From NCBI GenBank assembly GCA_964458415.1, contig CAYWIT010000005.1, forward strand, positions 68,357 through 132,356: a stretch of 64,000 nt of DNA. The letters are read 5' to 3'. Below the pieces are notes generated by a model, which saw only the letters and a list, made by a program, of their open reading frames with translations, searched no databases and was not told where the DNA came from. Source of the DNA: CAYWIT01 sp964458415. GTDB lineage: Bacteria; Pseudomonadota; Alphaproteobacteria; Micavibrionales; UBA2020. The translations under genes and the position numbers were made by a program. Below, in pieces: positions 41,174 through 48,775 of the stretch (position 1 is the first letter of the stretch; each line of letters starts with the position of its first letter).

Positions 41174-41545
41174 ATGCAAAATATTGAAAATAATGGTTTT
41201 TTTACCAAGGCCGGCCCCGCGAAAGACGAGCGGGGCGGGGATCGGGGCCGGACGGAAGTCGGCGTTCTGACGCGGACGCGGATTAAACCGAAAAAGCCGG
41301 CGCTTTACCGGGTTTTGCTGCTCAATGACGATTTTACCCCGATGGAGTTTGTTGTTCACGTTCTTGAAAGGTTTTTCGGCAAGAATAGGCAGGAAGCGAC
41401 GGAGATCATGCTGCATGTTCACCGTCGTGGCGTTGGCGTGTGCGGTGTTTATACCTATGAAGTGGCTGAAACCAAGCTCAATCTGGTCATGGATTACGCC
41501 CGTAAGAACGAACATCCGTTGCAGTGCACGATGGAGAAGGAATAA
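41174..41545 (+). CDS. clpS: ClpS adaptor of the ClpAP protease
   Basis: ClpS hands N-degron substrates to ClpA. The 123-residue protein has a variable N-terminal extension (about 40 residues) and the adaptor core with LYRVLLLNDDFTPMEFVV, the substrate-binding NDD segment and HRRGVGVCGVYTYEVAETK. clpA follows after 34 nt, the usual arrangement. Confidence 0.97.
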   Translation: MQNIENNGFFTKAGPAKDERGGDRGRTEVGVLTRTRIKPKKPALYRVLLLNDDFTPMEFVVHVLERFFGKNRQEATEIMLHVHRRGVGVCGVYTYEVAETKLNLVMDYARKNEHPLQCTMEKE

Positions 41546-41579
41546 CGGCGGGGCCGTAGCGTAAAAAGAGGAATAAGAG

Positions 41580-43886
41580 ATGTTATCAAGAAATCTGGAA
41601 CAGACCCTGCATCGCGCGCTGGCTCACGCCAATGCGCGGCGCCACGAGTTTGCCACGCTGGAGCATCTTTTGCTCTCGCTGATCGAGGATCAGGACGCGA
41701 TTGCCGTGTTGCGGGCCTGCGGGATTGATCTTGACGTCCTGCGGCAGGAGCTGATGCGCTATCTTGACACGGAATTGCAAAATCTGGTGCACCCCGCGGT
41801 GGACGAAGCCAAGCCGACCTCGAGCTTCCAGCGGGTGCTGCAGCGGGCCGCGATCCATGTGCAGTCGTCGGGGCGCGAGGAAGTGACCGGCGCCAATGTT
41901 CTGGTGGCGCTGTTTTCCGAGCGGGAAAGCCATGCGGTTTACTTCCTGCAGGAGCAGGAAATGACGCGTTTTGACGCGGTCAATTATATCTCGCACGGCA
42001 TTGCCAAGGTGCCGGGGCAGGCGGATCCGCGTGTCGTCAGCGGCGCTGAAGAAGAAGCCGCTGCCGAAAACGTCATTAAAAAGGGCCGTGAAGCGCTGGA
42101 TGCCTATTGCGTGAACCTGAATAACAAGGCGCTGAAGGGCGGTATCGATCCGCTGATCGGCCGCGAGAAGGAAGTGGAACGGACGATTCAGGTGCTCTGC
42201 CGCCGCAGCAAGAACAACCCGCTTTATGTCGGCGATCCCGGTGTAGGCAAGACGGCCATTGCCGAAGGGCTGGCCCGCCGCATCGTCGAGGGTCAGGTTC
42301 CCGAAGTCCTGAAAAATGCGATGATTTACGCGCTGGATATGGGAGCCCTGCTGGCGGGGACGCGGTACCGCGGCGATTTCGAAGAGCGGCTGAAATCCGT
42401 GATCACCGAGCTGCAGGCGATTGAAGGTGCGATATTGTTTATTGACGAGATCCATACTGTCATCGGCGCGGGGGCAACCTCTGGCGGAGCGATGGATGCA
42501 TCCAATTTGCTGAAGCCGTCGCTGTCGAACGGTTCCCTGCGGTGTATCGGTTCGACGACCTACAAAGAATACCGCAACCATTTTGAAAAGGACCGCGCCT
42601 TGGTCCGCCGCTTCCAGAAGATCGACGTGCACGAGCCGTCGCTGGAGGACGCGATCAAGATACTGAAGGGGCTGAAACCTTATTACGAAGAGCATCATAA
42701 GGTGCATTATTCGGAGGAAGCCCTGCGTGCCGCCGTGGATCTTTCGGTGCGTTATATCAATGACCGCAAGCTGCCGGACAAGGCGATCGACGTGATTGAC
42801 GAAGCGGGCGCCGCGCAGATGCTGTTGCCGGAAGACAAGCGTAAGAAGACCATCGGGATCAAGGATATCGAGGCGACCATCGCGAAAATTGCGCGCATAC
42901 CGCCCAAGACGGTGACGCGGGATGATCGCGAGGTGCTGGCCAATCTTGAGCGGGATCTGAAAACGATGGTTTTCGGGCAGGATCAAGCAATTACGGCCCT
43001 GTCCTCCGCGATCAAGCTGTCGCGCGCTGGATTGCGCGAGCCGGAGAAACCGATCGGCAGTTACCTGTTTTCCGGCCCGACCGGTGTCGGTAAAACCGAA
43101 GTGGCGCGGCAGTTGGCGCTGACGCTGGGTCTGGAGCTCCTCCGTTTCGATATGTCGGAATATATGGAGCGCCATTCTGTTTCGCGTCTGATCGGCGCCC
43201 CGCCCGGCTACGTCGGATTTGACCAGGGTGGCCTGATGACGGATAAAGTCGATCAGCATCCGCATTGCATCTTGCTGCTGGACGAAATCGAAAAGGCGCA
43301 TCCTGATCTCTACAATATTCTCCTGCAGGTGATGGACTACGGCAAGCTGACGGATAATAACGGCAAGACGATCGACTTCCGCAATGTCATCCTGATCATG
43401 ACGACCAATGCGGGCGCGTCGGAGATGGCGAAACCGGTCATCGGTTTCGGTCAGGCGGCGACCCGTACGGGAGAGGACGAGGAGGCGATCAATCGTGCTT
43501 TCAGTCCGGAATTCCGCAACCGGCTTGATGCTGTCGTGCCGTTCCGCGCGCTGGGGCCGGAGACGATCGGTCGTGTTGTGGATAAATTCATTATCCAGCT
43601 GGAAGCGCAGCTGGCGGATCGCGGCGTGACGATCGACCTGAGCGAAGCCGCACGGGAATGGCTGGGTCGGAAGGGCTATGATCCGGCGATGGGGGCGCGG
43701 CCCTTGTCCCGCGTTATCCAGGAATACGTCAAGAAACCGCTTGCCGACGAATTGCTGTTTGGCCGCCTGGCCAAGGGCGGCGCGGTGCGGATTGATGTGC
43801 GCGAGGGGAAGATCGTTTTTGATTATCCGGTGCAAAAGCCGCAAGGAGCAAAGTCGTCCGCTCCGGAACGCGAGCCGGTGAAGTAA
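41580..43886 (+). CDS. clpA: ATP-dependent Clp protease ATP-binding subunit ClpA
   Basis: ClpA is the AAA+ unfoldase of ClpAP. The 768-residue protein has an N-domain (to about 140), D1 with Walker A GDPGVGKT at 218-225, and D2 with GPTGVGKT at 499-506. The ClpP-docking loop IGF is at 621-623. AGAGGA precedes the ATG. Its stop overlaps the start of the REC-deaminase gene by 1 nt (TAATG). No clpP is in the window. An opposite-strand frame of equal length is a shadow. Confidence 0.97.
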   Translation: MLSRNLEQTLHRALAHANARRHEFATLEHLLLSLIEDQDAIAVLRACGIDLDVLRQELMRYLDTELQNLVHPAVDEAKPTSSFQRVLQRAAIHVQSSGREEVTGANVLVALFSERESHAVYFLQEQEMTRFDAVNYISHGIAKVPGQADPRVVSGAEEEAAAENVIKKGREALDAYCVNLNNKALKGGIDPLIGREKEVERTIQVLCRRSKNNPLYVGDPGVGKTAIAEGLARRIVEGQVPEVLKNAMIYALDMGALLAGTRYRGDFEERLKSVITELQAIEGAILFIDEIHTVIGAGATSGGAMDASNLLKPSLSNGSLRCIGSTTYKEYRNHFEKDRALVRRFQKIDVHEPSLEDAIKILKGLKPYYEEHHKVHYSEEALRAAVDLSVRYINDRKLPDKAIDVIDEAGAAQMLLPEDKRKKTIGIKDIEATIAKIARIPPKTVTRDDREVLANLERDLKTMVFGQDQAITALSSAIKLSRAGLREPEKPIGSYLFSGPTGVGKTEVARQLALTLGLELLRFDMSEYMERHSVSRLIGAPPGYVGFDQGGLMTDKVDQHPHCILLLDEIEKAHPDLYNILLQVMDYGKLTDNNGKTIDFRNVILIMTTNAGASEMAKPVIGFGQAATRTGEDEEAINRAFSPEFRNRLDAVVPFRALGPETIGRVVDKFIIQLEAQLADRGVTIDLSEAAREWLGRKGYDPAMGARPLSRVIQEYVKKPLADELLFGRLAKGGAVRIDVREGKIVFDYPVQKPQGAKSSAPEREPVK

Positions 43887-44806
43887 TGTCACCTCTGCCG
43901 CAAAAGCATATTCTGGTCGTCGAGGAAAATGACATCACGCGCAAGCTGATCGTGGGGATTCTGAACAAGCGGGGCGTGGAGACCTACGAGGCGGAAAACG
44001 GTACGGCGGCGCTGGGGTTCCTTGGCAAGGAGCTGATGCTGGTCGTTCTTGATGTCGATCACGACGACGCGGACAATATCGGCTTTATCCGCAAGATGCA
44101 GATGGAGCACCGGAGTTTGCCAGTCGTCGCGATGACCGATAACCCTGACCGTGCCGCCGTGCAGGAAAAGCTGGGGTTGCCGGAATTCTCCGTTCTGGAG
44201 AAGCCGGTGATGCCGGAAAATCTTCTGGGCCGGATCGAGGACCATCTGATCGGCGGGCTCGAGAAAAAAGTGGCGATCGAGGAAAAAGAAGCTGAAAAAC
44301 GGGAAATCCCGGACGCGCGCGATCCTGCCGTTGCAAAGCAGCGCGACGATTTCATGCGGCGGGCGATCGACCTGTCCCAGGAAAAAATGAACGAAAATTG
44401 CGGCGGGCCTTTTGGCGCGGTGATTGTGCGCAATGGAAAAATCATTGCCGAGGGCTGGAATGTCGTGACGTCAACGAACGATCCGACGGCACATGCCGAG
44501 GTTGTGGCGATCCGCAAGGCGGCAGCGGTCATCGGCGACTACAGTCTTTCCGGCTGTGAGATCTATACGAGTTGCGAGCCCTGCCCGATGTGTCTGGCCG
44601 CGATTTATTGGGCGCGGCTGGACCGTATTTTTTATGCGAACACACGGGAGGATGCGGCCCGGATCGGTTTTGACGATGATTTCCTGTATCGCGAAATCGC
44701 GCAGCCGGAGCATAAACGCACCTTGCCGTCGCAAATGATGATGCGCGGTGAGGCGCAGATTGTTTTCGAGGAATGGATGAAAAAACCTGACAAGACGCCG
44801 TACTGA
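43886..44806 (+). CDS. Response-regulator receiver fused to a guanine deaminase-like domain
   Basis: The 306-residue protein is a fusion. Residues 7-125 are a receiver domain with the acidic pair E13/E14, phospho-acceptor D56 in VLDVDHDD, T84 and K106 all in place. After a charged linker, residues 152-306 form a cytidine-deaminase-fold domain: H203-A-E205 and P-C233-P-M-C236 for zinc and catalysis. Sequence around the site (GGPFGAVIV, SNDPTAHAEV-like, TSCEPCPMCLAAIYWAR, IGFDDDFLYREI) follows Bacillus guanine deaminase GuaD much more closely than TadA. It would convert guanine to xanthine, possibly under phosphorylation control. It is coupled to clpA by a 1-nt overlap. A receiver on a purine salvage enzyme is unusual. 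Confidence 0.88.
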   Translation: MSPLPQKHILVVEENDITRKLIVGILNKRGVETYEAENGTAALGFLGKELMLVVLDVDHDDADNIGFIRKMQMEHRSLPVVAMTDNPDRAAVQEKLGLPEFSVLEKPVMPENLLGRIEDHLIGGLEKKVAIEEKEAEKREIPDARDPAVAKQRDDFMRRAIDLSQEKMNENCGGPFGAVIVRNGKIIAEGWNVVTSTNDPTAHAEVVAIRKAAAVIGDYSLSGCEIYTSCEPCPMCLAAIYWARLDRIFYANTREDAARIGFDDDFLYREIAQPEHKRTLPSQMMMRGEAQIVFEEWMKKPDKTPY

Positions 44807-44823
44807 GGATCATAGGGGGAGTC

Positions 44824-45513
44824 ATGAAATACGATATTATCGGCGGTTCGGCATTTCCGATGATCCGTGTCTATCTCGATACGGGGGAGGCGGTCAAGGC
44901 CGAATCCGGCGCTATGGTGGCGATGACCAGCGGGTTGAAGCTGACCGGGAAAGTGGATGGCGGCGTCGGTCGGGCCATTGCCCGGATGTTTTCGGGGGAA
45001 TCGTTTTTCCTGCAGAGTATCGCGGCGGAGAAACCGGGCTGGGTTTTGCTCGCGACGGCCATGCCGGGGGGGATTACCGATGTCGAGGTAACGGCGGGGC
45101 AGGCGCTGATCGTCCAGAAAAACGGTTTTCTCGCCGGAACGACCGGGATCCAGATTTCCAGCAAGGTCCAGAGCCTCGCGCGCGGTTTTTTTGGCGGCGA
45201 GGGTTTTCTGGTCGTCAAAATCGGTGGCGAAGGGACGGTATTTCTCTCTACTTATGGCTCGATATATACAATCGAGATCCCTGCCGGCGAGGAGATTTTG
45301 ATCGACAATGGGCATCTTGTCGCTTGGGATGCGCATCTCAAGTATGAAATTACCAAAGGCGCATCAAGCTGGATTTCCGCGGCAACCTCGGGCGAGGGGC
45401 TGGCCTGCCGGTTTACCGGGCCGGGCCGGGTTTTGGTCCAGACGCGGAATCCGTGGGGTTTCGGCGCCTGGCTCTTTCCATTCTTGCCGATTCCCAAAAC
45501 GACGGGGCGTTAG
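44824..45513 (+). CDS. TIGR00266/AIM24-family protein
   Basis: The 229-residue beta-rich protein matches the TIGR00266 (AIM24-like) group: ESGAMVAMTSGLKL near the start, then SGESFFLQSI, a central glycine-rich beta helix, and ILIDNGHLVAWDAHLKYEI. The function of the family in bacteria is unclear. GGGGGA precedes the ATG. It follows the REC-deaminase gene after 17 nt and is probably in the clpSA transcript. Confidence 0.9.
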   Translation: MKYDIIGGSAFPMIRVYLDTGEAVKAESGAMVAMTSGLKLTGKVDGGVGRAIARMFSGESFFLQSIAAEKPGWVLLATAMPGGITDVEVTAGQALIVQKNGFLAGTTGIQISSKVQSLARGFFGGEGFLVVKIGGEGTVFLSTYGSIYTIEIPAGEEILIDNGHLVAWDAHLKYEITKGASSWISAATSGEGLACRFTGPGRVLVQTRNPWGFGAWLFPFLPIPKTTGR

Positions 45514-45551
45514 GGGCAATGTATAACAATCATAAAGACAGGAATATTAGT

Positions 45552-46643
45552 ATGGGACGTTTCTTCTTTGCAGGCCTTTTCCTGATGGTTTTTTTCTGTG
45601 GCGGAGCCGGAACCGCTCTGGCGCAAGCGCAGCCGGCGGCAGAAAGCGGCGGCCGGCCTCCGGAGCGGATCATTCGTCCCATGATTGCCGTCGATACGAT
45701 TACATTGCAGGCGGAAGGCATGCGCATCCGCTTGTGGGGGATCAAGCCCGCGCAGACATCGGAAACGCCGCTGGACCTGCGGGCGCTTGACCTGATGGAC
45801 AGAATGATCGGGAACGAGCAGGTCAATTGCAAGATCATGTATGGCACTATTCCAGATCTTTTCGGGCGCTGCACGACGCAGGCAGGGCAGGATCTGGGGC
45901 TGGAGCTGCTGGCCAACGGCTATGCGGTGGTTGACCGGCGGCAGACTTACAATACCGTTTTCGCTTCGGCCTATGCCGGCGCTCAGGATATGGCGCGGCT
46001 GAACGCCAAAGGGATCTGGGGGGTCATGGATGTCGCGCAAAAAGAATCTACAATGCCAAAATGGCTGCAGCCTTATATGGGATTTCTCGTTCCGGTGATG
46101 CTGGTCGCGGGGCCGCTTGTAGGGCTTTCGATCATTGCGCTGGTCATGGGAATCTGGCTGAGCCGGATGCAGCGCGGGCAGCAACGCGATATCGAACAGG
46201 CCCGCAGCAAGGAGGCCGCGCTGGAAACGCGCGAGCGTCAGGTGCTGGTTTCCACGCTGGAGGGGGAGTTGCAGGAGAATAAAAACCGGATCGAGGCTTT
46301 TCTGGTTATTTACGGGGATATGCTGCAAAGCTTGCAGAATAAAAACGAAACGCCGAAATACCAGCAGGTCGGCGATATCGTTCAGAAACATCCCGGCTAC
46401 AGCAAAACCATTTTTGACAGCAACGTCAACAAGCTGTCATTGCTGGATATCAAGCTGGCCGGACAGGTCTCCAAGCTGTATACCGTCATCCCGAAGGATC
46501 AGGAATATATCAATCTTGATCCGAACGTGCCGCTGGAAACAGCGATAAAGCTGGTGGAAAAAGTTATGCAGGATGCCGAAAACCTGTTGCCGCCCATTAA
46601 TGCTGTTTTGACGGAGTTACAGGCGATCTCGGTCCAGAAGTAG
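45552..46643 (+). CDS. Membrane protein with degenerate SNase-like domain and coiled coil
   Basis: The 363-residue product has a signal peptide (GLFLMVFFCGGAGTALAQA), a staphylococcal-nuclease-like beta-barrel (about 40-150: IRLWGIKPAQ, DLFGRC, LLANGYAVV), a transmembrane helix (about 181-203) and a cytosolic coiled coil. The nuclease-type catalytic Glu and metal Asp (usually in the I-D-A-P-E motif) are replaced (IKPAQ), so it is probably a binding domain, not a nuclease. The ATG at 45552 is chosen because the signal peptide follows it and AGGA lies upstream; an ATG at 45519 is possible. Its end overlaps the UDG gene by 27 nt. Confidence 0.75.
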   Translation: MGRFFFAGLFLMVFFCGGAGTALAQAQPAAESGGRPPERIIRPMIAVDTITLQAEGMRIRLWGIKPAQTSETPLDLRALDLMDRMIGNEQVNCKIMYGTIPDLFGRCTTQAGQDLGLELLANGYAVVDRRQTYNTVFASAYAGAQDMARLNAKGIWGVMDVAQKESTMPKWLQPYMGFLVPVMLVAGPLVGLSIIALVMGIWLSRMQRGQQRDIEQARSKEAALETRERQVLVSTLEGELQENKNRIEAFLVIYGDMLQSLQNKNETPKYQQVGDIVQKHPGYSKTIFDSNVNKLSLLDIKLAGQVSKLYTVIPKDQEYINLDPNVPLETAIKLVEKVMQDAENLLPPINAVLTELQAISVQK

Positions 46644-47291
46644 TTTTTTTCGGGCTTTTTCGACAACGGCTTCAAACATTTCCTGCGTCAGGCGCCCCGT
46701 ATTGATGTTGTAACGGGAGCAATGATAGCTGTCGATCAGCGTGATCTCCCGCGTGGGGGCAAAGGCAGGGTGGAAGTCGTGAACATGCCCGTGGCCAAAG
46801 GGAAATTTGCTCTGTGTCATGCCTGCCGTGCGCAGGACGCTGTTATGCGCGATCGTACCCAGGGCAATGATGATGCGGAGCTGTTTCAGTGCGGCGAGCT
46901 CGTGCTCCAGAAAATGACGGCACTGCGCGATTTCTTCGCCGGTCGGTTTGTTTTCCGGCGGCACGCAGCGCACGGCATTTGTAATGCGCGTGGCGATCAA
47001 CGTGAAGCCGTCATCGGCATGGCGGCCATAGCTCCCCTTGGCAAAACCAGACTTCAGCAGGGCGGGATAGAGGACATCTCCGGCATAGTCGGCGGTGAAG
47101 GGGCGGCCTGTAGAATTGGCCCCCTTGAGTCCGGGGGCCAGTCCGACAATCAGCAAGCGCGGGTTATCAACGCCAAAAGAGGGGACGGGTGCATTGAATT
47201 TATCCGGATAGCGGGACCGGTTCTGCATCCGGAATTTCGCCAACCGCGGGCAGAGGGCGCAGTTTTTTTCCGGCTGTAACGGTAAGCCCAT
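46617..47291 (-). CDS. Family-5 uracil-DNA glycosylase (UDGb type)
   Basis: This repair enzyme removes uracil, and often hypoxanthine, from DNA. The 224-residue protein has the UDGb motif A GLAPGLKGAN-x-TGRPFTADYAG (50-71), four cysteines for a 4Fe-4S cluster (C11, C14, C109, C124), and a C-terminal motif B-like HCSRYNINTGRL. It lacks the family-1 GQDPYH. GGAGG precedes the ATG at 47291. It is convergent with the SNase-like gene and follows the NYN gene across a terminator. Confidence 0.9.
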   Translation of the reverse strand: MGLPLQPEKNCALCPRLAKFRMQNRSRYPDKFNAPVPSFGVDNPRLLIVGLAPGLKGANSTGRPFTADYAGDVLYPALLKSGFAKGSYGRHADDGFTLIATRITNAVRCVPPENKPTGEEIAQCRHFLEHELAALKQLRIIIALGTIAHNSVLRTAGMTQSKFPFGHGHVHDFHPAFAPTREITLIDSYHCSRYNINTGRLTQEMFEAVVEKARKKLLLDRDRL

Positions 47292-47305
47292 GATGCCTCC
47301 AATAA

Positions 47306-47329
47306 AAAAGGGCGGTTGCCCGCCCTTTT
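47306..47329 (-). terminator. Rho-independent terminator downstream of the NYN gene
   Basis: A 10-bp stem AAAAGGGCGG/CCGCCCTTTT with a 4-nt loop is flanked by A and T tracts, so it can work in both directions. It ends the leftward NYN-domain transcript 24 nt after its stop and separates it from the UDG gene. Confidence 0.8.
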
Positions 47330-47352
47330 CGTATCAGTTACGCTTTTTGCGA

Positions 47353-48000
47353 TCAAGCGCGGAGTTGTTTTGTCACGTTTTCTCTGGGGCTCTCGTCGCC
47401 GTCATTACCACCGGTCTGCGGGGCGGGCGCGCGTTCAATATAATCGGACAGCTCCATCAGATCGATAAAGTGGTCGGCCTGACGACGCAGTTCGTCAGCC
47501 ACCATGGGCGGCTGGGAGCGAATCGTGCTGACAACGGTGACCCGCACGCCTTTGCGCTGGACGGATTCGACCAGACGGCGGAAGTCGCCATCGCCTGAAA
47601 ACAGCACGATATGGTCAACGTGATCAGCCAGATCCATCATGTCGATGGCCAGTTCGATGTCCATATTGCCTTTGATTTTCCGGCGGCCGTTATGATCCGT
47701 GAATTCTTTGGCCGGTTTGGTAACCATTGTATAGCCATTGTAATCAAGCCAGTCGATCAGGGGCCGAATCGGCGAGTATTCCTGATCTTCCATCAAGGCG
47801 GTGTAATAGAAGGCCCGGACCAGACGGCTTTGACCGGAAATCCATTTCAGCAAGCGCTTGTAGTCGATGTCGAATTCAAGGGTTTTTGCAGCAGCATAAA
47901 GATTCGCACCATCAATAAAGATGGCCAGTTTTTCCGTGGGGTAGAAGTAATTCGCGTGGGCGAAATCTTGATTTTCTTTGTTTCTCAACTTTTTCTCCAT
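47353..48000 (-). CDS. NYN-domain (LabA/DUF88) ribonuclease-like protein
   Basis: The 215-residue protein is a PIN-like NYN domain. The acidic residues expected to hold Mg are visible: FIDGANLY with D30, KGNMDIELAIDMM, and LFSGDGDFRRLV. Such proteins (LabA/DUF88) are predicted RNA-processing nucleases. The last 25 residues are a polar, Asn/Asp/Glu-rich tail. It is transcribed leftward from a good TTGACA/TACACA promoter and divergent from rpoZ. Confidence 0.9.
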   Translation of the reverse strand: MEKKLRNKENQDFAHANYFYPTEKLAIFIDGANLYAAAKTLEFDIDYKRLLKWISGQSRLVRAFYYTALMEDQEYSPIRPLIDWLDYNGYTMVTKPAKEFTDHNGRRKIKGNMDIELAIDMMDLADHVDHIVLFSGDGDFRRLVESVQRKGVRVTVVSTIRSQPPMVADELRRQADHFIDLMELSDYIERAPAPQTGGNDGDESPRENVTKQLRA

Positions 48001-48087
48001 TTTTATTGTTCTTCTTTAAGAGAAGTATATTCCCATAATGTTAACAAATGCTTTTTATGTTCTCGAAAAGCAAAAATCGGGAGTATT

Positions 48088-48116
48088 TGTGTACCCGTTC
48101 AAGTAACTTCTGTCAA
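48088..48116 (-). promoter_or_regulatory. Promoter of the NYN-domain gene
   Basis: Minus-strand TTGACA (48111-48116), 17 nt, TACACA (48088-48093). The leader to the ATG at 48000 is about 80 nt and AT-rich. Confidence 0.5.
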
Positions 48117-48191
48117 TAAAAATTGTATGCAGATGTTCCAAAGTCAAGGGTATTTGCTATTTTAGGCAAAATATTTCGGAAAGGTTTTTTC

Positions 48192-48220
48192 TTGCATCCG
48201 GGGCGGTAGAAGCTTATAAA
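48192..48220 (+). promoter_or_regulatory. Promoter of rpoZ
   Basis: TTGCAT (48192-48197), 17-nt spacer, TATAAA (48215-48220), 43 nt before the rpoZ ATG. The remaining divergent gap (48001-48191) shows no coding frame. Confidence 0.55.
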
Positions 48221-48263
48221 AGCCCTTCAGGATTGCCCGTGTTCAAAAATCAAGGTGAAAATA

Positions 48264-48683
48264 ATGGCTCGCGTAACAGTTGAAGACTGTGTTTTAAAAG
48301 TTCCCAACCGGTTTGAACTGGTTCTCGTTGCCTCGCAGCGCGCCCGTGAAATCGGGGCTGGTGCCGCCCTGACGGTTGACCGCGACAATGATAAGAATCC
48401 TGTCGTTTCCCTGCGGGAAATTGCCGATACGGATATTTCTCTGGATGCCCTGCGCGAAACGCTGGTGCGCAACCGCCAGAAGGTTATCGAGCTCGAGGAA
48501 GACGAAGAAGAAGTTATCGATGTCATGGACGGCGAGAACGAATGGAGTCAGGTTGCGACCGAAGCCGCTGAAACGGAAATGTCAGAGAGCGGGCTGCAGG
48601 AAGACTTCGGGGAGGACGAAGCGGAAGAGGAATCCGTTGGCGTTGCTGACGCGGACGCTGAGGCGAACGAAGAAGAGCTTTGA
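48264..48683 (+). CDS. rpoZ: DNA-directed RNA polymerase omega subunit
   Basis: Omega helps assemble RNA polymerase and forms a ppGpp site in proteobacteria. The 139-residue protein begins MARVTVEDCV with the usual NRFELVLVASQRAREI helix. The C-terminus is a long acidic tail (Glu/Asp-rich, about 85-139), as common in alphaproteobacteria. The ATG at 48264 is preferred over one three codons upstream. A terminator follows, and then rel, a typical neighbour. Confidence 0.95.
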   Translation: MARVTVEDCVLKVPNRFELVLVASQRAREIGAGAALTVDRDNDKNPVVSLREIADTDISLDALRETLVRNRQKVIELEEDEEEVIDVMDGENEWSQVATEAAETEMSESGLQEDFGEDEAEEESVGVADADAEANEEEL

Positions 48684-48709
48684 GCTGAATTCCCTGTCAA
48701 ATTTAAAAA

Positions 48710-48745
48710 AGCCGCCTATAATCAATAACTCGGGCGGCTTTTTTG
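48710..48745 (+). terminator. Rho-independent terminator after rpoZ
   Basis: Stem AGCCGCC (48710-48716) with GGCGGCT (48733-48739), a 16-nt loop, then a T-rich tract. An A-tract precedes it. It lies 27 nt after the rpoZ stop and 31 nt before the rel start, so it probably lets only part of the transcription pass into rel. Confidence 0.8.
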
Positions 48746-48775
48746 TTGGCTTTTTTGGCGCAATCCAGAGGGAAT

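Noticed and set aside
41586..43892. 768-residue minus-strand open frame
   Set aside because: Mirror of clpA on the other strand with no recognisable domain.
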